Part shown: positions 55,641 through 64,000 of the stretch, in pieces | How the letters are laid out: each line of letters starts with the position of its first letter | Numbering within the stretch: the stretch's first letter is position 1 | NCBI GenBank assembly: GCA_033807775.1 | Contig: CM066321.1 | Location: forward strand, 45,856,850-45,920,849 | Length of the DNA stretch: 64,000 bases | From: Saussurea involucrata | Lineage: Eukaryota > Streptophyta > Magnoliopsida > Asterales > Asteraceae | Reading direction: 5' to 3' | The notes under the pieces: generated by a model | What the model was told of the DNA's origin: nothing | What the model saw: the letters and a program-made list of their open reading frames with translations, nothing else | The model's database searches: none | Position numbers and translations under genes: made by a program

Positions 55641-55760
55641 TACTTAAAAAGTTGTAAATTCATAGTTTTTCTTAATGTATGCATAAAATGATTTGTACCA
55701 TGTGCTTTGTGGGTAGTAATTAAGAGTTTTTACATGAATGCATTATAAGGTAGTAATAGA
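55641..55760 (-). other. Helitron 5' terminal sequence
   Basis: AT-rich, ending (plus strand) TTATAAGGTAGTAATAGA at 55760, so the minus strand starts TCTATTACTACC after an A. Nothing coding. Confidence 0.65.
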
Positions 55761-56006
55761 TATATGTGTATAAATGTATTTAAGGTATTTTAGATTGGCA
55801 TTTTATGAGATTTATGGATAATTTCCTTATTAAGGCAAATGCTAGGCAAAAATTCTCCAATTTTCCTAACAATAACGTTTATACTGCTAAGTTCGACCGT
55901 GCTGTCTAAAATATAGATAACTGCAATGTTCAACATAAATCTAACCTGGACGTAAGTTTGACGGTTGTCACAGTCTTCCCCGGTTAAAAGAATTTCGTCC
56001 CGAAAT

Positions 56007-59000
56007 TCAAGAACTTCCGTCCTTAACCGGTTTGTTAGCAAAAAGGTGAGGATACTTATGTTTCATGTAATCCTCTCGTTCCCATGTGTACTCAGGCCCA
56101 CGCCTTGTGTTCCAATGAACTTTCATGATCGGGATTTTCTTTCGTTTCAGACATTTGACTTCTCTATCGAGAATCTCAGTTGGTTCTTCTATGATGTGTA
56201 GTTTATCGTTAATTTGAACTTCTTTCAAAGGTAAGATTAGTGAGTCGTCAGCTAGACACTTCTTGAGGTTCGATACGTGAAACGTATTCTGAATGGCACT
56301 TAGCTCTTTAGGCAAATCGAGTCTATATGCTACTGGACCAATCCTTTCAGAGATCTCAAATGGTCCGACGTACCTTGGGCTCAATTTTCCTTTTTTCCCA
56401 AATCGTACTATTCCTTTCCACGGAGATACTTTTAGAAGTACTTTATCCCCAACTTGAAATTCTAAAGGCTTTCGACGATTATCCGCATAACTTTTCTAAC
56501 GATCTCTTGATGCTTTATGTCTATCTCTAATGATTTCAACCTTATCGGTAGTTTCCTGTACAATATCGGGTCTAGATAACTGTCTATCTCCAATATTTAA
56601 CCAAGCAAGTGGTGAACGACACTTGTGTCCATACAAAGCTTCAAATGGCGCACACTGAATACTGGTGTGATAGCTATTGTTATAAGAAAACTTAACCAAT
56701 GGCAAGTGGTTATCCCAACTTCCTATGAAGTCTAACACGCATGCCCGAAGCATGTCTTCTAACGTTTGAATAGTTCATTCACTCTGCCCATCCGTTTGAG
56801 GATGATAGGCTGTGCTCAAATTCAATTGCGTACCCAAAGCTTTCTGAAGTGACTGCCAAAACCGTGATGTTAAACGGATATCTCTATCTGAAATGATGGA
56901 TACTGGAACTCCATGACGTGTAACAATTTCCTTGATGTAGGCCTGAGCAAGCTTCTCCATCTTGTAATCTTCCCGAATCGGTAGGAAATGTGCAGATTTC
57001 GTGAATCGATCTACTATAACCCAAATCGAGCCGTGCCCTTTGGCGGTTCTCGGAAGTTCGGTTATAAAGTCCATGGTTATTTGTTCCCATTTCCGTTGGG
57101 TAATCTCCGGTTGTTGTAGCAAACCAGATGGTTTTTGATATACAGCTTTGACCTTTGAACAAGTTAAACATTTCCCTACGTACAAGGCAATATCTTTCTT
57201 CATTCCTGGCCACCAATAATATTCCCTTAAGTCCTTGTACATCTTATCCGCTCCTGGTTGAATTGAATATCGAGACTAGTGGGCTTCATCCAGAACTGTC
57301 TCTCGTACGTTGTTAGCTTTTGGAATCCAAACTCTGTCCTTGAAATAACGTACTCCATCACCCTTAGTTTCAAATCTACTTTCTACGTCGTGAAGGGTTT
57401 CGTCCTTCACATTTTCCGTTTTCATTGCTTCGACCTGAGCTTCAAGGATTCGAGTCTTTAAACTCGTTTGCACAAGCGCTCCCATTGCTCATACACGTGA
57501 AGGTTTTACCCTTTCCTTCCTACTCAGGGCATCAGCCACTACATTGGCCTTACCTGGGTGATAACGAATTTCACAATCGTAATCGCTGAGTAGTTCTACC
57601 CATCTCCTTTGTCTCATGTTGAGCATTTTCTTGTCTAGAATATGCTGAAGACTCTTATGATCGGTAAAGATAGTGCATTTAGTGCCATACATATAATGTC
57701 TCTAAATCTTCAAAGCGAATACCACTGCTCCGAGCTCCAAGTCGTGTGTGGTATAGTTCTTCTCATGGATCTTTAGTTGTCGCGAGGCGTACGCTATAAC
57801 CTTGCCCTTTTGCATCAATACAGAACCCAAACCTTGATGCGATGCATCACAATACACCACAAAGTTATCGGTTCCTCCCGGTAAAGCTAGAATTGGTGCA
57901 TTGCACAGCTTTTTCTTCAATAGCTGGAACGCCTCCTCTTGCGGTTCTCCCCAAACGAATTTCCTATCCTTTTGGGTCAGTGCTGTGAGTGGTTTAGCAA
58001 TTTTTGAGAAGTTCTCGATGGAACGCCTATAATAACCTACCAAACCCATAAATTGACGAATTTCTGTTGGAGTTTTTGGAGCTTCCCACTTCCTAACGGC
58101 TTCCACTTTAGCCGGGTCCACGTGAATTCCTTTCTCTCCAATCACGTGCCCAAGAAAGTGTACTTCTCTAATCCAAAATTCGCACTTTGAGAATTTGGCG
58201 TACAGTTTATGTTCATTAAGAAGTTCTAGAATTACTCTCAGATGCTGCTCGTGATCATCCTTACTTCGAGAGTAGATTAAAATGTCGTCGATAAACACGA
58301 TCACAAACTTGTCGAGGTATGGTCTACATACCCTATTCATTAAATCCATAAACATGGCTGGTGCATTCGTTAACCCGAAAGGCATAACTAAGAACTCGTA
58401 GTGTCCATATCGAGTCCTAAAAGCTGTTTTAGGAATGTCCTCTTCACGGACTCTCAGTTGATGATAACCTGATCGAAGATCAATCTTTGAGAAATTAGTT
58501 GCGCCTTGCAACTGATCGAACAAATCATCTATTTGAGGAAGAGGATATCGATTTTTGATCGTCAACTTGTTCAACTCCCTATAATCGATGCACATTCGAA
58601 ACGATCCATCCTTCTTCTTGACAAACAGGACTGGAGCTCCCCAAGGTGAGGAACTTGGCCTAATGAATTCTTTGTCCAGTAGTTCTTGAAGTTGACTTGA
58701 CAACTCTTGCATTTCGGCAGGGGCTAAGCGGTTCGGTGCCTTAGCTAGAGGTGTTGCTCCAGGTGTGAGGTAAATTTGAAATTCAACTTGTCTAAACGGG
58801 GGAAGTCCAGGCAAATCATCGGGGAACACCTCCGGGTGATCCTTCACCACGGGAATGTCTTCGATTCGCCTTTCCTCGGACTTCTTCTCAACTATGTGAG
58901 CCAGAAATGCAACGTACTTCTTCCTCAAATACTTATGAACCTTAACACTTGACACTATCTCTAGGCTTCTTCCAACTTTGTTTCCTTGTATAACGAGGGC

Positions 59001-60016
59001 TTCTCCGTCTTGAAAAGGTATCCTAATCGTCTTGTCAAAACAACAAATCTCCGCTCGATTCTTGGATAACCAATCCATGCCTATTACTACGTCAAAACTC
59101 CCCAATTCAATAGGAATAAGATCAACGATAAACAATTTACCGGCTAGATTCAAGGTACAATCTAAAATTACATCCTTAGCCTCAAATTTATGACCATTAG
59201 CAACCTCAATAATATAATCATCCGACATTCTCCTAGATTCCAAGTCAATTAGTGGCCTAAATTCCAATGAAACAAAACTTCTATCCTCTCCAGTGTCAAA
59301 TAATACCGATGCATAGTGGTTGTTTAGGAGAAACGTACCTGTCACCACATTAGGGTCGCGACGTGCTTCGTCAGCTCCAATGACAAATGCCCATCCTCGA
59401 GCTTGACCTCCTTGATATCCCTGATTGGCTTGTCTCGCCTGATTCCCATTATTGTTATTGATCGGCCTCCTTCCAAATCTCGGACACATATTTCGGAAGT
59501 GATACGGACTTCCGCACTCAAAGCATGCCCTTCTTCCATCATTGAAACTCTTTTCAACCTTCAGAACCTGGTGAGATGACCTGGCTGCTTACAATTGTCG
59601 CAAACAGGGCAGGCTCCCTCATGATGAAGGTTGCACTTGTTGCATTTAGGGAGTGAACCCTTGTATTGCCCTGGGTCCTGAGTCTTTACCCTGAAGTTTC
59701 TCACCACGTTCCTATCCTTGCTTGCACTACCAAAAGTTTTCTTTCCCGACTGATACTCTGGTTTCCTCTTATTGCTGGCACTTCCCGATGTCAGAGTTCC
59801 CGTTCTTACTGCGTCGTTTGTTAAAGTAGTTGCCAAGGCCACAACAGATTGGATTGTGGTCAGGTTTGCCGAGGTGACCATTCCTCGGATTTCCGGCGCT
59901 AATCCCCATAAACATCGATCAACTCTCTTGCTCTCGGGAGTAACCATATGAGGTACCAGTTTTGCAAGTTCATGGAAGTGAGCAGTGTATCGGTCCATGT
60001 CTGCTCCAGATAACAC
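56007..60016 (-). pseudogene. G2 gag (part), protease, RT, RNase H, integrase with premature stops
   Basis: From 60016: Gag capsid end (MDRYTAHFHELAKLVPHMVT) and one zinc knuckle (CDNCKQPGHL, then a stop). The frame from 59489 is open for 595 codons: protease (SVLFDTGEDRSFVS, with E where A is usual after DTG), RT 58720-58200 (DYRELNKLTIKNRYPLPQID, MPFGLTNAPAMF, VFIDDILIYS) and RNase H (VYCDASHQGLGSVLMQKGKV). Stops lie near 57702 (probably a former Trp codon), 57489, 57278, 56775 and 56496. Between them are RNase H end, integrase HHCC (ADKMYKDLREYYWWPGM), core (TMDFITELPRTAKG, IVDRFTKSAHFLPI, STAYHPQTDGQSE) and the C-terminal GPFEISERIGPVAYRLDLP..NTFHVSNLKKCL, ending at 56007. Close in type to G1. 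Confidence 0.93.
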
Positions 60017-60201
60017 CAGGATAAAATCTGTTCCTTTTTTTAGATAATGCCGCTAATACAAAATTTTGATGTTCACCAACCATCAATACCATAGTTTTTA
60101 AATCTAATGCCACCAAATACTTGAAATTACTTAAAATACATAGTTCCTAATAACCTCAAGAAAATATTTTTTTTTTGAACCAACAGTCTTATCAAAAGCT
60201 G
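60017..60201. other. Non-coding break in G2 gag
   Basis: 185 bp of AT-rich sequence with no continuing Gag frame. Most of the capsid is missing here, probably through deletion. No TIR or LTR edge is apparent. Confidence 0.4.
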
Positions 60202-60855
60202 CTATCTATCAACCATCCTAATCAAAACCATCTCAAATACACATCTATCAAGATTATCAGCACAAACATCGCTAGTATGTACTACTTCCCTAATCACGCA
60301 CACAAGCTCCGCTCTCATCACAATCCGCCTAGCAGTCCTAGCGCTCTCCAAAGCCTGGATTGAACAATCATATAGGAGATGCGTCAGCTCAGCCAGGTCA
60401 GTCACGACCTGCTGCTGATGAGTCACCCTCACCTGACAACCATGTAGTTCAGTCGTCATTACCCTTATGTGTTGCTCCTTCGCCCAAGACATTCCGGACA
60501 CTCGTCCGATTGGTATGCCGGTGGGAACTCGAGGCGGCTCCGATGCTTCCGGACGCTCCGTCCTAAACGTCACCCGTCTAGGGATTGGGACGCTCTTTCT
60601 TGCCGTTTGTCTTACACGTGGTCCGTTGGGGTTTCGTTCAAAGATTATGGGGGTTGGTTGAGGAAATACCGAGGTTGGTGTCACTCTCGGTCCATCATAA
60701 GGATCTCGCTCGCTTGACACCTCTTGATCCGATTCATTGCTCCTAGGATCTTCATCTTCCCGGATGCTCGGTGGGTTGACTCGAGGTCGACCAGTGATGT
60801 AACCCGACTCGTCGGCCGAGTGAGAAGAGAGAGAGTGGGATGATGATGATGACAT
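60202..60855 (-). pseudogene. G2 Gag N-terminal region
   Basis: The frame from 60855 (MSSSSSHSLSSHSADESGYI) is Ser/Pro/Arg-rich and disordered-looking up to about residue 120, then helical (EQHIRVMTTELHGCQVRVTH..). It ends at 60202 without capsid motifs. ATG 60855 lies about 320 bases after the primer site, a normal place for gypsy Gag. With 60016-59561 it forms a Gag whose middle is lost. Confidence 0.7.
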
Positions 60856-61188
60856 AGTGAAACTGAGGCAAAGGTGTACTTAGTTACTAATCGCACAAGT
60901 GTAACGTCTATCCTATGCAATGTCTACGCACTACGCATGCTACTAGATAGTGCAAGTAAAAATTAACATACTCCTACTATAACCATTTATAGTCTCGCAT
61001 TAACCTACCTTAATCTAACATAGGTGATCAGGCTATGTTTAATTAAAGTCTGTTAATACCATTCTAGACTTAGTTATACTAGTAGTAGGTTCAGTTGTTT
61101 TCATGTCAGTTTTGGACTTTTGGTTATAGTTGGGTTTTTCCAATGAACGACCGGTATTCTCTATAACCTTCGGCTCTGATACCACTTC
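60856..61188 (-). other. G2 leader and primer-binding site
   Basis: The minus strand carries TGGTATCAGAGCC (61184-61172), initiator-Met type, four bases from the LTR end. The rest is untranslated leader. AGAAGTGGTATCAGAGCCGA is the join. Confidence 0.88.
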
Positions 61189-63237
61189 TGTCACACCCCG
61201 CTAAAGCGGAAACACGAGATGTCACAGTTCAAGGTTTCAATGTGTAAGGTAGAAGACAACACACAATCATCATATCATAAAAGTTTACAAGACTACACCA
61301 TGTTCCAAAATACAAATTGTCCAACAACAAAAATTGACATGGTAAGGAAAAAGCGTTGGATGCCGCTACTTGTGGTGCCTTCTAAAGTTTAACCTTACTT
61401 CATATTTCTTGAAAAGCATGTAAGGAGAGGGTCAACTATTGAATAGTTGGTGAGTTCACAGGTTTTCGGTATGCATAAAAGTTTTCATGCAAGTTTGTAA
61501 ATCCGCAAAGTGGATTGAGTATTCGTTTGTAATAGTAAAGCATTTTTGTAAACCCGTACAATGGATTTAGTATTCGGTTGTAGTAATAAAGCATTTTGTA
61601 AATCCGCACAATGGATTTAGTATTCGGTTGGCAACATGCGCAAGGTATGATATCATATGCAATATGTCAAGCAATGAGCCCACTACCCAAACCTACTTGA
61701 CCGTACTTCCAAGCCCCAAATGACACATGTTCCTCACAAACATGATAAGTTTTGTAGTAATTATGCACTCGCGAGGTGAGTGGGGTGTCTACCAAATAAC
61801 GGTATCCATAATATACCGGGCGGCTCGCAATTGAGTTAATGGGAGTGTATGTTTTGTATCGGGGACTTTCACATAATCGTTAAACTCAGAATCACTAACA
61901 TAAGCATATATACCGAAGCGCATAAAAGTTCGTAGCAATGTAAATCGTTTGAGTAGATAAAAACAACCGATGCGTAAGTAAAATTTGTAACATGCTTTTC
62001 ACCCTAAAATGTACAAAATAGTAAAAAGGGGCTGTGAAAACTCACAGTGGTATGCGAAGATGTTCTCAAGAGGTTCGCAATGCAATCCGTAAACGATCCT
62101 ACTTCGATCCTACGAATGTAAGGACACTAGTAAGATTCTATGCTTAAACTTTAGTCCTTGATATCGCTTAGTTATCCAAATCACCATAAAATGCCTTTGT
62201 TGTGTTTCAGTTTATAAGTTATAAGGAATTAACCGAAGTTAGAAATCAACATATAATATGTTACATATGTTAGATTGAGGATACCGCAATTTCGTCATGA
62301 CGAGTGACGAAAAGGGTCTAAAGTTAGGAGTTATATACATATAGTACATATAAAGTTAGAAATTATATATAGTACATATATATATATATATATATCGCAA
62401 TTTCATTATAAAAATAATGAAAAGGGTTCAAATGAAAGGTTAGAATATATATAAAATGCGTATACATATAGTATATATATATATTCCATAATTTCATCAT
62501 AAGAATGATGAAACGGGTTCAAGAGTTAGCTTTTAGCTATAATAAGAAATTGTCATTCGCTGTCCAGAATATGTAGTCACTTTCAGTTCATTTTTGGGTA
62601 TCATCCAGAGGCATTCAGGTTAAGATATTTTATGTCCATATACTTTTATGTGTTAGGAAGCTTTTGACATAAGATTCATAATTTTTAGAGGTGTTTAAGT
62701 ATCCGAAATAATTCTTGACGTAAAACACTACAGAAAACTTTGCTGTTTGCGCACTGTTTTTGTGAAAAATGTTTGAAGGTCGAAACCTTAATATTTTTCA
62801 ATGATTCCAGTTGGGTTTGAACCCTAACTCATAAAAATAAATTCTAGAAAAATAATCACCTCAGTTGGAGTATTTTTGAGTGAGATATGGCCATTTAAAA
62901 AGGGGGTAAAATCTGGCAGATTGCTATTAAACTATAGCTTCTAGGAAAATGCACATGTCTTTAAGTTTTGCAATGATTTTGTTCCTTTTGTCATGAATCC
63001 GATTTTGGCACTTCCCCATACAAATATTTTCAGTTTTAAACATATTTTTAAGCCTCTAAAATTACATGCATGCTTATTAAATAAAACAATCTTTCCAAAA
63101 TCTCAAAAGTGACCATTTTAAAATACATAGTTTACTCCACATGCATGGAGATTTAAGTATGTATTTGATGTGATATAGAGTTTTTCATAAAATTTCTTAG
63201 AGATTAAGGGGTTGGTTTTGATGAAGATCACATGCAT
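61189..63237 (-). repeat. G2 5' LTR (2.05 kb visible, cut by another element)
   Basis: Ends (minus) ..GCGGGGTGTGACA at 61189. Collinear with the 3' LTR pieces at 29924-30121, 30799-31603 and 41403-42505. It lacks a block present at about 42330-42385 (GCTTTCTTTTTGAATATTCC region) and is interrupted at 63237 after ACATGCAT. It serves as the empty-site reference for the hAT and G1 insertions. Confidence 0.93.
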
Positions 63238-64000
63238 TGTAATAACCAGGTATTTTATCTAATTTAAAATTGGAATTTTATAAGTCTTTATGTAGCGTTT
63301 TATGAAGTTAAGAAATTAAGGGATAAGTTTTTTATTGTATAATAGAAGCTTAGGGGTGTGTTTTGTCAAGTGAAGCAAGTTTAGGGTTTGTTTGGTATTT
63401 TACCCAATCTCTTTAAGCCACAAACCGACTCAGTAGTTTAAGTATAGGAAATATCTCATTTGGAACTTAATAGCAAAACCCAAATAGTGTGTGTGTGTGA
63501 AATTGTTCACGACGGAGAGAAAGAGAGAGAGAAGAAGAACCGTAGAAAAAGAAGAAGAAGAAGATTAAAGATACTCAGCTAGGATTTTTGTTTGGTGCAG
63601 TAAATCCAAGAGGTAATCTTCTTATTTAATTCCTTTTTTTTTTAGAATTAGGTTTCATTTGGACTTTGAGGTGGGTTTAGGTAATTTTAGATGAATTGGT
63701 GAATTTTAGTTACAATTAAGGTGTTAAAAGGAGTTTAGAACATTTCTGTGCAAAATCTGGAAAAAAGATGGATTCCTGAAATTAAACTGAACTTTTCTGA
63801 AAAAGACGATGAACAGTGTTTTTGCGAAAAGTAGGAATTCGCAAACCTTGGTTGCGAAAATTCCACTTTTCGCAAGTAGCTAAAACGCATAATTAAGTTT
63901 TCGTATCTGTTGGTTACGAAAAGTAGGGAACTCGCAACTGTGGTTTGCGAGAAGTGAAGTGTTCGTATCTGTTGGTTGCGAAAAGTAAGGAACTCACAAC
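63238..64000 (+). repeat. Start of another LTR or repeat (TGTAATAACC..), continuing past the window
   Basis: TGTAATAACCAGGTATTTTA begins abruptly inside the G2 5' LTR, which suggests a plus-oriented LTR start. A purine-rich GAGAGAAAGAGAGAGAGAAG lies near 63515. From about 63820 units like TTCGTATCTGTTGGTTRCGA with AAAAGTAGGGAACTCGCAAC repeat (63899-63999), with inverted relatives (TTCGCAAACCTTGGTTGCGA). No coding sequence. It could also be another repeat type, as only one end is visible. Confidence 0.5.

Larger units (their letters stand above)
43111..55760 (-). mobile_element. Helitron (12.65 kb), near-autonomous, carrying captured host gene pieces
   Basis: Read on the minus strand, the element starts TCTATTACTACCTTATAATG at 55760 and ends ..AGACAGCTAG at 43111. 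An 8-bp-stem hairpin (ACCCGCGC..GCGCGGGT, 43121-43142) lies 10 bases from the end. It sits between A and T in a (TA)n run of the G2 3' LTR, with no TSD, as Helitrons do. It contains the Rep/helicase gene (48664-43559), an RPA-like gene (53903-52813), mL41 and RING-CH gene pieces in the opposite orientation, several small TIR elements and a repeat-rich 5' region. The 3' end and gene content are clear. The 5' end is set by the TC start and by continuity with the LTR, without a second copy to confirm it. Confidence 0.9.
29924..55972 (-). repeat. G2 3' LTR in four pieces (about 2.9 kb in total)
   Basis: Pieces 29924-30121, 30799-31603, 41403-43110 and 55761-55972. The first three match 61189-63237 almost base for base: CACCCCGCTAAAGCGGAAAC, GCGAGGTGAGTGG, CCAGTTGGGTTTGAAC and ACATGCATGGAG all occur in the same order. 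The last piece (212 bp) lies beyond the point where the 5' LTR copy is cut, so it has no partner in view. Boundaries of each insertion come from this comparison. Confidence 0.88.
29924..63237 (-). mobile_element. G2: Ty3/gypsy element whose 3' LTR is burst open by three insertions
   Basis: Minus-strand order: 5' LTR (63237-61189, itself cut by a further insertion), primer site (61184-61172), leader, gag N-terminus (60855), gag/protease/RT/RNase H/integrase (60016-56007), then a 3' LTR starting TGTGACAACCGTC at 55972 and ending ..GGGGTGTGACA at 29924. The long LTR span is explained by subtracting the Helitron (43111-55760), G1 (31604-41402) and a hAT element (30122-30798). The residual pieces line up in order with the 5' LTR. 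The coding region has several premature stops. The left flank is C4 leader; the right flank is outside the window. Confidence 0.88.

Noticed and set aside
56007..60016. Endogenous pararetrovirus (caulimovirid) origin for the gypsy-like RT.
   Set aside because: LTRs, an initiator-Met primer site and an integrase with HHCC domain are present and there is no movement protein; this is Ty3/gypsy.

Overview
This window looks like nuclear DNA of a flowering plant, made almost entirely of transposable elements nested inside one another. The evidence is Ty1/copia and Ty3/gypsy polyproteins of plant type, a plant Helitron, plant hAT-type MITEs, initiator-Met tRNA primer sites (TGGTATCAGAGC) and fragments of two plant host genes. 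The retroelement families, with coiled-coil Gag tails ending in ..WVPK.. and a retroelement-linked accessory ORF, remind me most of Asteraceae. That placement is from memory and unverified. I see no rRNA, tRNA or CRISPR array, and no intact, uniquely placed host gene.

Left part (1-13755): a decayed Athila-like gypsy element (G3, minus strand) supplies the backbone: pol at 10854-13755 and a third ORF with a plant-transposon-protein-like domain. Two plus-strand copia-derived elements sit inside that third ORF: E1 (1-3740, 5' end outside the window) and E2 (4073-9655, LTRs identical apart from one 9-bp repeat unit).

Middle (13789-29923): a decayed copia element (C4, minus strand) holds pol at 16733-20198 and a broken gag at 20183-29617. 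Its gag is split by E3 (23540-29357, identical LTRs, TSD CCATC) and has lost part of the capsid beside a solo-LTR-like insert (22815-23402). E1, E2 and E3 are relatives. Each keeps an open frame for a lysine/glutamate-rich coiled-coil Gag-tail protein with a CCSYCG motif. None has pol, and all share a long 3' non-coding region with structured repeats. In E3 the whole coding block is inverted.

Right part (29924-64000): a gypsy element G2 (minus strand; gag-pol remnants 56007-60855, 5' LTR 61189-63237) sits in the C4 5' leader. Its 3' LTR (about 2.9 kb once insertions are subtracted) is spread over 29924-55972. It contains a hAT-type non-autonomous element (30122-30790, 8-bp TSD), a complete gypsy element G1 (31604-41397, TSD AAAAT) and a 12.65-kb Helitron (43111-55760). 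Another LTR begins at 63238.

The Helitron is the most gene-rich part. It has a clean 5' TC end, a 3' hairpin plus CTAG end and insertion between A and T. It carries a six-exon Rep/helicase gene whose only visible lesion is a 14-G homopolymer, a five-exon RPA/OB-fold-like gene of 249 codons with all GT-AG introns in frame, and pieces of two captured host genes in the opposite orientation: mitochondrial ribosomal protein mL41 and a RING-CH protein. The retroelement genes otherwise work as usual for their class (Gag packages RNA; protease, RT/RNase H and integrase make and insert cDNA), but the gypsy and C4 copia copies are broken.
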